In this document: piece by piece, positions 1 to 6,442 of the stretch
Layout: each line of letters opens with the position of its first letter
How positions within the stretch are numbered: position 1 is the first letter of the stretch
Virus record (IMG/VR): IMGVR_UViG_3300028840_002431
Location: 298,240 to 362,239 of that record
Length of the DNA stretch: 64,000 nucleotides
DNA from: a virus
Direction: 5' to 3' (one strand)
The notes under the pieces: generated by a model
What the model was told of the DNA's origin: nothing
Databases searched by the model: none
What the model saw: only the letters and a program-made list of their open reading frames with translations
Translations under genes and position numbers: made by a program

Positions 1-123
1 GATGTGTAAGGATTCCAGATACCCCGGCCCCCAATAGCGATCGGGAGGAGGTCCCCGCCATTCTTCAACCCGCGCTTCTCTATGAAACCCCTCAACATAA
101 CGTTTGACGACGTTGTGTTTCAT
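1..123 (-). CDS. Hypothetical protein, N-terminal fragment
   Basis: An ATG at 123-121 overlaps the TGA of the nitrilase gene (ATGA arrangement) and the frame stays open to the window edge, giving 41 residues that begin MKHNVVKRYVEGFHRE. The visible part is basic and aromatic with a Pro-rich stretch (RGPPPDRYWGP). I recognise no family. The 4-nt overlap suggests translational coupling to the upstream amidohydrolase, so it may act in the same pathway. The rest of the gene lies outside the window. Confidence 0.6.
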   Translation of the reverse strand, partial: MKHNVVKRYVEGFHREARVEEWRGPPPDRYWGPGYLESLHI

Positions 124-905
124 GACACTACTCCATAGACGATACAATCTTGGCCCCAGACGAGGCCCTCGCACTGCACTCGGCCGTCCGGATAAATGAT
201 ACAAACCCCGCCGTCCCCGAAATCGTTGTTGGCCTCCACACCGTACCTGTTGGACACAACGAGCACGGTGTTATTCTCTTCCGCGAACTCCATCCAGGCC
301 GTGGCCGGAAACGAACCCTTACCCCAATTCGTGGACAAGGCTACGATGTCGGCATCACCCCTCTCGTAGAAGGACTTCCACTCGTTGTCCTTCTTGTCCC
401 GTACGTCCCGACACAACAACAGGCCGACCTTGTGCTCTTTGAAGAGTTCGGTTTCCCCTGGTTCTCTGATCTTGACGATGGGTGGATTGGCTCTTCCCGG
501 CGTGCTCCACAGAAAGTCGTTTCCGAACCCGTTTATCTTACGGACAGACTCAAACCTACCGTCAGGGCACATGAGGACCTGAGTGTTATGAAGCTTGGCG
601 GTCCCACAGTCTTTCTCGACTAGGCCCCAAACGATATATACCCCGCGTTTGTCCGCTATGGAGTAGAACACGTCCATACTGGAAAGCGGGTCAACTACGT
701 TGGTCGGGTCAAAATCCGTGATGGTCTCTGACAGCGGCTCCGCCTCTGCGAAACTCATCATGGAATACCCGGTCGTAGCGAGTTCCGGCAACACAATGAG
801 TTGTGCCCCGTTCTCGGCGGCCTGATGAACCAGCGGGATCAAGGCCCCGATATTACCTCTACGCTCTCCGAACCGTGGTCGGAATTGAACAGCGGCAACT
901 TTCAC
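120..905 (-). CDS. Nitrilase-superfamily carbon-nitrogen hydrolase
   Basis: 261 aa beginning with GTG (MKVAAVQFRP), the usual first beta strand of the nitrilase fold. The Glu-Lys-Cys catalytic triad is visible: Glu41 in LPELATTGY, Lys123 in SVRKIN, and Cys165 in LLLCRDVRD. Members cleave amide or nitrile C-N bonds; N-carbamoylputrescine amidase, omega-amidase and the glutaminase domain of NAD synthetase all belong here. The length suits a stand-alone amidohydrolase. The substrate cannot be read from sequence. Two AdoMet-decarboxylase homologues elsewhere in the window make N-carbamoylputrescine a reasonable candidate, but that is inference. The gene is last but one of the operon visible here and overlaps the next gene by 4 nt. 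Confidence 0.9.
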   Translation of the reverse strand: MKVAAVQFRPRFGERRGNIGALIPLVHQAAENGAQLIVLPELATTGYSMMSFAEAEPLSETITDFDPTNVVDPLSSMDVFYSIADKRGVYIVWGLVEKDCGTAKLHNTQVLMCPDGRFESVRKINGFGNDFLWSTPGRANPPIVKIREPGETELFKEHKVGLLLCRDVRDKKDNEWKSFYERGDADIVALSTNWGKGSFPATAWMEFAEENNTVLVVSNRYGVEANNDFGDGGVCIIYPDGRVQCEGLVWGQDCIVYGVVS

Positions 906-915
906 ACCCGGCCTC

Positions 916-1668
916 CTATTGGGCCTTTTTCATAGGTGGAAGTTCATCGTGGGTCTTATACTGGTAGATCCACCGCTTTAACTGGGTCCCGGAGAAGGTG
1001 TGGCCCATCCCCATTCGAGCGGGAGAGCACATGGCGGCTGTGGGGTAACGGCCTTTCTTGCCGCCATTGATGTTAACCCTGAAACCCTCAACATCTGGGA
1101 CAACGTACGAGCGTCCCAACCGTTTAATAATGGGGAACACGTCCTCTATATCGGCTCGGAACCGTACGAAATTCGTCACACCGATCGCCGGGGTATCTAA
1201 CACCTGTATTTTACGGAACAGGATCTTCAACGCATCAGCCGCCTCAGTTACGACGTACGCCACGTCTTTGTAGTTTTCACCTCTCAGACGTTCGACGGCG
1301 AAATAGGTGCCCATCGAAACCCTGGCTCTGGGCGCTAATGTTATACGCGACGATCTCTTCGGTTTTTGGTAAATAGGATCGGACGGAGAGACCTCTTCGG
1401 GCATCAGTGCGTTCCGGGGCAGCGGAAGTTCAGACAACGGCAACTCCTTTGGAGGAGGGAACTCAGGTACCGGGGTGGCGGGTATCTTTACTGGCGGTAC
1501 ATCGGTCAAAGGCGGCGGGTTGATAGCGTCTTTTCTAAACGTCTTTCTCAGCCGCCAGATTGTTTTTCTACTAACGCCAAACGATTTGGCGAGCTTGGTG
1601 TCGGAAGGCTCGTCCGGGAGTCTGGATAAAATCGCCTGTCGAACTTCGTCCGCTATTTTTGAAGTCAC
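916..1668 (-). CDS. Helix-turn-helix protein with Pro-rich linker
   Basis: I take GTG at 1668 as the start because AGGA lies 7 nt upstream; a TTG ten codons further upstream is possible but has no clear ribosome site. The first ~50 residues contain a helix-turn-helix (DTKLAKSFGVSRKTIWRLRKTF), like the recruitment helices of resolvase or transposase HTH domains. A Pro-rich linker of about 60 residues follows, and then a basic C-terminal domain of ~130 residues that I do not recognise. No catalytic motif of a recombinase is visible, so a DNA-binding regulator or replication accessory is more likely than a transposase. It sits between an 87-aa acidic protein and the nitrilase gene. Confidence 0.6.
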   Translation of the reverse strand: MTSKIADEVRQAILSRLPDEPSDTKLAKSFGVSRKTIWRLRKTFRKDAINPPPLTDVPPVKIPATPVPEFPPPKELPLSELPLPRNALMPEEVSPSDPIYQKPKRSSRITLAPRARVSMGTYFAVERLRGENYKDVAYVVTEAADALKILFRKIQVLDTPAIGVTNFVRFRADIEDVFPIIKRLGRSYVVPDVEGFRVNINGGKKGRYPTAAMCSPARMGMGHTFSGTQLKRWIYQYKTHDELPPMKKAQ

Positions 1669-1734
1669 TATGAGATCCTGTTTCCCACCTACAAACAATA
1701 ATAGACTATGGGAACGGATCTTAGTCCCGGCCCA

Positions 1735-1998
1735 CTACTCGTGCAATGAATTCTTCGGGGGATGGGGCAACGCTATCCACGACTCTCCGTCTTCTTCCGT
1801 TATTACGTGGGCATCTTCTCCGTCGAGTTTATTTACCTCGTCAACTCGAACACCGTCGGCCTTCAAGACCTCTACGAACCCATCAATGTCGTCCGTCAGC
1901 ACATTGAAGACGTTCATCCCCGGTTCGATAAAGATAACGGAAGGCTCTTCGTATTGAACCGAGACGGTCGAGAAGGCTTTAACAGAATAGTAATTCAC
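1735..1998 (-). CDS. Small acidic hypothetical protein
   Basis: 87 aa starting at GTG 1998-1996, which overlaps the TGA of the 415-aa gene (GTGA). A longer reading from 2109 would overlap that gene by 115 nt and its extra N-terminus is basic, low-quality sequence, so the short start is preferred. The protein is acidic (MNVFNVLTDDIDGFVEVLKADG) and alternates beta strands and helices, resembling a small alpha/beta domain. No family is recognised. Tight coupling suggests it is co-expressed with the 415-aa protein. Confidence 0.6.
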   Translation of the reverse strand: MNYYSVKAFSTVSVQYEEPSVIFIEPGMNVFNVLTDDIDGFVEVLKADGVRVDEVNKLDGEDAHVITEEDGESWIALPHPPKNSLHE

Positions 1999-3242
1999 GA
2001 TACAACCTCTACCGACAAACCAGACTCTGGAACGTCTTTCAGTTGGTACACCGAAAACGTTCCTGGTTTGACGTAGAGTGTGTACGAGAATACGGCGGCC
2101 ACTTCCCAACGCTCCAAGAACTCACGCGAGTCGCATTTGTATGAGTCCGGGTCCACACAAAGGTACGCCACCGGAGCCGACCAATCATGGAGCAGTATAG
2201 TTCTAACACCCGGTACCGGTAAGACTTTTTTGTCGGACGCCGCCTCCCGAAACGCCATGGCCACGTTGGGGTCAGCTATCCAAAACCCCGATGGCAGCGA
2301 ATCTAACACTGACGCTTCGACGATATCGTCACGCAAATGGTCCCAGAGATCGTTCTGAGTGTTGGCCAGATGTGTGGCGATCTCCGTGGCCCACTTCGAG
2401 GCGATTTGACGTTTGAGGAGAGTGTAAGGATCGTGACGAAGATTGGAAGCAAGCGGGTCCACGACTGGAGTTATCACACTAGCGCGGGCCTCAAAGCGAT
2501 AGGCATCGCACTTGCCTTCTTGGTGTTCCTCCGTGCTGTCGCAACCACAGGCTTTGATCCCGCTACCTTCTACACACTCGACGGGGACCTCTGAAAGCTC
2601 GCAGAAATGGAGTAGGTCCAGGAACTCCCTGGCTATCCCGGACGGAGGGGGCAAGAGGTTGGGAAGGTCTTCTCGAAGGAGATCCACGATACGTTTCCGG
2701 CCGCCTCTGGTAGCCCTGAGGAGCCGGTTATCCCCCTCCTGAGCCAGGAACTCGGTCTGCGTCACCCGCTTGGCCAAGGTCTCCAAAACACGTTGGTCGC
2801 GGCCCCTACTGAACTCGTACTGAACAATCATTCCTTCCAGGTCGGGCCGTAAACGAGGCAGCGGTTTGACGGCCATCTTCCCGGTCTCACGCCTCACCGG
2901 TTCCGGGACGTAGATGTCCTTCTCGGAAACCGTGAAAAGCGCTCGTCCCGTTTCACGTGAAACGATGAGCGTCTTGCCTTCTTTACCAAACTGGAAGAAC
3001 TCATCAGCGAGGTAAAGGCACGTTTCCCAGAGGTTCTCCGCGTCCAACACATACTCGGGTAGCCGAACATACAAGGCGTCGGCCAACTTATCCGGAGGCC
3101 AGTTCTCAGCTTTGGCCGTCTTGAACACTTCTTGAAGATCCGGCCGCACTCGAATCGCTGTCCTGGCTGCCAGAAGAGAATCAGCGACGGGCTTTGCCAA
3201 GGTGTTGACCTTGGCTTCAACTGTGGCGAGTTTATCTGACAT
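1995..3242 (-). CDS. Hypothetical protein, 415 aa
   Basis: The ATG at 3242 overlaps the stop of the upstream zinc-ribbon gene (TGATG). The N-terminal ~100 residues are helical. The middle carries a Cys cluster (ELSEVPVECVEG...KACGCDSTEEHQEGKCDAY), and the C-terminal third is rich in beta strands with aromatic residues (SGFWIADPNVAMAF, VAAVFSYTLYVKPGTF). I do not recognise a family. It lies downstream of the Ycf46-like AAA+ gene and may be functionally linked to it. No signal peptide or membrane segment is seen. Confidence 0.75.
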   Translation of the reverse strand: MSDKLATVEAKVNTLAKPVADSLLAARTAIRVRPDLQEVFKTAKAENWPPDKLADALYVRLPEYVLDAENLWETCLYLADEFFQFGKEGKTLIVSRETGRALFTVSEKDIYVPEPVRRETGKMAVKPLPRLRPDLEGMIVQYEFSRGRDQRVLETLAKRVTQTEFLAQEGDNRLLRATRGGRKRIVDLLREDLPNLLPPPSGIAREFLDLLHFCELSEVPVECVEGSGIKACGCDSTEEHQEGKCDAYRFEARASVITPVVDPLASNLRHDPYTLLKRQIASKWATEIATHLANTQNDLWDHLRDDIVEASVLDSLPSGFWIADPNVAMAFREAASDKKVLPVPGVRTILLHDWSAPVAYLCVDPDSYKCDSREFLERWEVAAVFSYTLYVKPGTFSVYQLKDVPESGLSVEVVS

Positions 3243-3661
3243 CAGAAACCGTCATCCTTGATACACGCAAAGAGGTTTAGAACAGGATGGTCAAAACTAC
3301 GATGTGACGGAAGGCGACGCCACCATTTTACACCCTTCTCTGGTATAGCCGTATAACCCCAGTATCCCGTCCCGTCTTCCGTCGGGACCGCTGGAACCAA
3401 CCACCCTATGGTGTCTGTCTTCTCTAAGGTGATTATGGTGTTGCCGTTCGCGTCTTTACCGTCAGTCCCGGAGTCAACGAACTTACCGTCATCACCCATC
3501 GCGGTGATGTTCTTACCCTGATCGGCCGCCGCACAATCAGCGCAGTAAAGTTGAATATGGTTGGTCTGGTACGGACGCCAGAGTTTGCAGTCTCTAGCCA
3601 AACACTCCCCGCAGTAGTAGTTGTCTGGCACCACGCCGTTGAGATAACGGGCGCGTGCCAC
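3242..3661 (-). CDS. Zinc-ribbon-like hypothetical protein
   Basis: 139 aa from GTG at 3661. The N-terminus holds two Cys pairs, YYCGECLARDC and LYCADCAAAD, spaced like a treble-clef or zinc-ribbon site. A Gly/Asp-rich segment and a Trp-rich C-terminus (GYWGYTAIPEKGVKWW) follow. Structural zinc binding is the only property I infer; the function is unknown. The start is 4 nt past the AAA+ gene's stop and its own stop overlaps the next ATG, so all three are probably translated together. Confidence 0.7.
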   Translation of the reverse strand: MARARYLNGVVPDNYYCGECLARDCKLWRPYQTNHIQLYCADCAAADQGKNITAMGDDGKFVDSGTDGKDANGNTIITLEKTDTIGWLVPAVPTEDGTGYWGYTAIPEKGVKWWRRLPSHRSFDHPVLNLFACIKDDGF

Positions 3662-3665
3662 GAAA

Positions 3666-5213
3666 CTACCCTACGGAAAGTTTACGATCCTGACCGGTTG
3701 GATCGGCAGCGAAACGTGCCCGAACGCCGTCGTCGGCCTCCGGATCAAAGCCAACCCAATCCAGAGTCTCTTTGATCTCGTCCGCCATGGTGTTGACGAT
3801 ACGGGGTTTCCGCTCCAACGCTTTCAAGAATATAGCCTGATCGAGCTTCTTTTTCTTGTTGCTGAAGCTCTCCACCAGAGAGGACTTCATACACTGCTCG
3901 ATCTCACGGGGGACCATCCGCTCCGCCGCTTCTGCTAACTCGGCCAAGTTGAACTCGGACGGCTCCTGGCCACGCTTTCGCAGATGGATCTTGATGACAT
4001 CGATCCGATCCTCTTTCGAGGGAAGGTCGAAGAACCAGCGTTCGTCGGCCCGGTTGGTCATCTCGACCGGAAGCGTCTTGAGTGAGTTGGCCGTCATCGC
4101 CAGACAGACCGGGGCCTGAGTCTCCTGTAACCATGTGGAGATGATCCCGATCATACGGCTTGTGGTCCCGGCGTCCGTGAAGGACGAGGAGTGGCCGCCC
4201 GCAAAGGACTTTTCCGCCTCGTCGGTCCAGACCACGCACGGGGCCACGGACTCGATAATCCTGAGGGCGCGGTAGACGTTGCTCTCCGAATCCCCGACTC
4301 CGGACTGCCGTAGACTCCCCAGGTCGAACTGGACCAGTGGAAGCCCCCAAGCGTTGCCCAGAGCCTTTATGCACAGGGATTTACCCGTGCCCCAGACCCC
4401 CACGGCAAGGACGCCACGGGGTGGTTCGAGGCCGAATTCCCGCCCTTCCGGAGTCCAGACCGCCGCCGTCTGGGCGGCCCATTCCTTGAACCGTCCGGCA
4501 CCGCCTACCTGTTCAAATGTGTAGTCGGTCGTGTCGATGTACCGGACAAGGTCGGTCTTTTTGAGTTGCTTGAAGCGGTACTCGGTCAAGACCTTTGGGT
4601 CGGCGTGCCCTTGGGTTTTCTTGTAGGACTGAATGAGAGACGCCTGAGCCTCGAAAGAGGTCAGACCACGAAAAAGGTCCTCTACGTTTTCAGGGATCTC
4701 CATCTTGAGAGGCGTGCAAGTCTTCTCCACCACCTCGTAGATCTCTTCTTTGGAAAGCCCGGTATCGTAAACGACCTCCGTGTAGCGGGCCAGCTTGGGC
4801 GGGATCATCGGGGCATTGCCCACACAGATCAAAACCTTCACCGTCCCCACATCGTTATGGACCTGATGCAGGATATTCAAAATCCGCCGCTGGACATGGG
4901 CGTCCTTCAACCACCTCTCCGGATCGGTGATCACGTAGAATTTACGCTCTTTGGGGGTAGGCTCTTTATAGATATTGATCAGAGCGTCGTGAATTGGCAT
5001 CGTATCACGTTCGACTTTGTGAGCCTTGGAACTCCAGTCCGAAATGAGGTCGGACAGACCCACAAGGCCAAAGGCGGCGTTGTACACTTTGACGTGCGCC
5101 GCCTTATCTCGCATGGCCGTTTGAAGCTGTACGAGGAACCGGTCTTCTTCTTCAGTCACGAAGTAAATAAGCCTCGTGACTGCCCGGAGATGAAATTCTA
5201 GTTCTGGGAACAT
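3666..5213 (-). CDS. Ycf46-like AAA+ ATPase
   Basis: 515 aa. The N-terminal ~220 residues form an alpha/beta region (DPERWLKDAHVQRRILNIL) like that of Ycf46-type AAA proteins. The AAA+ core follows at ~235-470: Walker A GVWGTGKS (272-279), Walker B CVVWTDEAEK with Asp331 and Glu332, sensor 1 in LAMTANSLKTLP and an Arg-finger region MTNRADERWFFDLP. The class I fold and length match the chloroplast/cyanobacterial Ycf46 group. Genes for DUF1257 (Ycf35-like) and DUF2997 proteins lie immediately upstream, a gene set I know from cyanobacteria and phages. Its substrate is unknown; remodelling of a protein complex is the general AAA+ role. Confidence 0.9.
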   Translation of the reverse strand: MFPELEFHLRAVTRLIYFVTEEEDRFLVQLQTAMRDKAAHVKVYNAAFGLVGLSDLISDWSSKAHKVERDTMPIHDALINIYKEPTPKERKFYVITDPERWLKDAHVQRRILNILHQVHNDVGTVKVLICVGNAPMIPPKLARYTEVVYDTGLSKEEIYEVVEKTCTPLKMEIPENVEDLFRGLTSFEAQASLIQSYKKTQGHADPKVLTEYRFKQLKKTDLVRYIDTTDYTFEQVGGAGRFKEWAAQTAAVWTPEGREFGLEPPRGVLAVGVWGTGKSLCIKALGNAWGLPLVQFDLGSLRQSGVGDSESNVYRALRIIESVAPCVVWTDEAEKSFAGGHSSSFTDAGTTSRMIGIISTWLQETQAPVCLAMTANSLKTLPVEMTNRADERWFFDLPSKEDRIDVIKIHLRKRGQEPSEFNLAELAEAAERMVPREIEQCMKSSLVESFSNKKKKLDQAIFLKALERKPRIVNTMADEIKETLDWVGFDPEADDGVRARFAADPTGQDRKLSVG

Positions 5214-5225
5214 GTTGTCTCTGGA

Positions 5226-5552
5226 TCAGCCCATGTGCCACATCAGAACGATGTCGCCTTCTTCGTTGACCTCGCGGCTGTCGATGATAGTACCGTTCTT
5301 GAGGTACTCGGCCTTGACCTTGGCCTCGCTGTAGTGTTGACGAAGCAACCCCAGCTTCGCGGACGTGTGACCGTAGTCGCTGTCCCCGGAGATGGTGCCG
5401 GTTTTGAGATCCAGGGTGGCGTTGCTGTAGGTGCCGGACCCCAGGTGAATCATGTTGCCTTGCACCTGATGAGAAATACCGGCCGCCTTGAGAGCGTCGA
5501 TCGCCAGATCCTTGTCCGTGATCTCCGTGCGGGTTTCGATACGCCGTGACAT
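5226..5552 (-). CDS. DUF1257 (Ycf35-like) protein
   Basis: 108 aa from ATG at 5552 with a GGGAG ribosome site 7 nt upstream. The sequence opens MSRRIETRTEITDKDLAIDALKAAG, the pattern of DUF1257/Ycf35 proteins (a strand, then D..AL..AL...G), and continues with short beta strands. The biochemical function of the family is not established. It lies between the DUF2997 and Ycf46-like genes, with small gaps of 27 and 12 nt, which supports the assignment and suggests the three products cooperate. Confidence 0.8.
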   Translation of the reverse strand: MSRRIETRTEITDKDLAIDALKAAGISHQVQGNMIHLGSGTYSNATLDLKTGTISGDSDYGHTSAKLGLLRQHYSEAKVKAEYLKNGTIIDSREVNEEGDIVLMWHMG

Positions 5553-5579
5553 GTGGTTCTCCCTTTCCTTGTTTCGAAC

Positions 5580-5753
5580 TCAGTCGGTTGTTGTCTCGTG
5601 AACTTCGTCGCAGTCCGGACCGGTGATTTCCTCACCTACCGTCTTGCCGACGTTTTCGGTAAGCCTGTGTACATCCTTACAGTCTTGACCTTCCCGGTCA
5701 ATGACCTCCGTGACGACCTTGCCGTCCTTTTTGATTATGGTCTTGCCTCTCAT
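5580..5753 (-). CDS. DUF2997-like small protein
   Basis: 57 aa, below common ORF-length cut-offs. ATG at 5753 follows a perfect AAGGAGG ribosome site 6 nt upstream, and the frame ends with TGA at 5580. The sequence begins MRGKTIIKKDGKVVTEV and continues EGQDCKDVHRLTENVG, matching the DUF2997 pattern of a short strand-turn-strand (I...DG.V..EV.G..G..C) followed by a helix. DUF2997 proteins usually sit next to DUF1257 and an AAA ATPase, exactly the arrangement here. Function unknown. Confidence 0.75.
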   Translation of the reverse strand: MRGKTIIKKDGKVVTEVIDREGQDCKDVHRLTENVGKTVGEEITGPDCDEVHETTTD

Positions 5754-5782
5754 TGGTAGCCTCCTTCTTTACGTTACACCGC

Positions 5783-6442
5783 TCAGCCCAGTTTAATTTT
5801 CGTTCCCGGTTTAACCACACGAACATTTTCCGTATCCGCCGAAGAAATGGGGGCATCCCATGAGTCGCCTTGCGGTATTTCTTTCTGTGGTTTGATCATC
5901 TGACCTTGCTCGACCGGGGTATTTTCAAGGGCTAAATTGTTAGGTAATTGGCCTTTCGGCTCAGGTTTAGGGGTTTTAGGGGGTTCCGGAGTTGGCTCGG
6001 GAACAGGAACTGGTTCGGGGGTGCTCGGTTTTTCCGGCTCAGGGGTTTGCGATTCGTCTTTGGTCTTTAGGGATCGTAGTTTAGAGACGGCGTCGGGGAA
6101 AGTTTCTGACACCGGGGCTTGTGAAGTTTCTACTGAGGGCGGTAAGTCTAATATTAAAGGATCTACCCAGTCTGGGTTTATGTCGCCAAGCGACGGTTTG
6201 ATATTTACGAATTTTTGAGCCGCGATTTTAGAGTAGTTAGAATCTCCAGGGTCCATCCTGGGAGTGTCTGTGAATAGCCTTTCATACCATGTGCTCGTAC
6301 GAATTTCAAATTTAGATTTGCCGAAAGTGCTGCGGGAACACTTGGGGTTGATACAGAAAACACAACACTCCGCCGTGAAAACGTCTACCGGCGCGTTCTC
6401 AACATTACACTCACCATAGAGATCAGTCCGATCCATCTTCAT
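5783..6442 (-). CDS. Cys-motif protein with Pro/Glu-rich tail
   Basis: 219 aa; ATG at 6442 (or the in-frame ATG two codons on) overlaps the polymerase stop by 20 nt. The N-terminus has a Cys cluster (ECNVENAPVD... ECCVFCINPKC) that could bind metal, followed by an aromatic segment (TSTWYERLF). Residues ~125-170 are a low-complexity PEP/PKP tract similar to the acidic Pro-rich tract in the polymerase's C-terminal extension. The last ~45 residues are charged. I recognise no family. Its position after the polymerase suggests an accessory role in replication, without direct evidence. Confidence 0.7.
   Translation of the reverse strand: MKMDRTDLYGECNVENAPVDVFTAECCVFCINPKCSRSTFGKSKFEIRTSTWYERLFTDTPRMDPGDSNYSKIAAQKFVNIKPSLGDINPDWVDPLILDLPPSVETSQAPVSETFPDAVSKLRSLKTKDESQTPEPEKPSTPEPVPVPEPTPEPPKTPKPEPKGQLPNNLALENTPVEQGQMIKPQKEIPQGDSWDAPISSADTENVRVVKPGTKIKLG

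Noticed and set aside
1999-2109. Longer start for the 87-aa acidic protein
   Set aside because: It would overlap the 415-aa gene by over 100 nt; the GTG overlapping TGA at 1998 is the better start.
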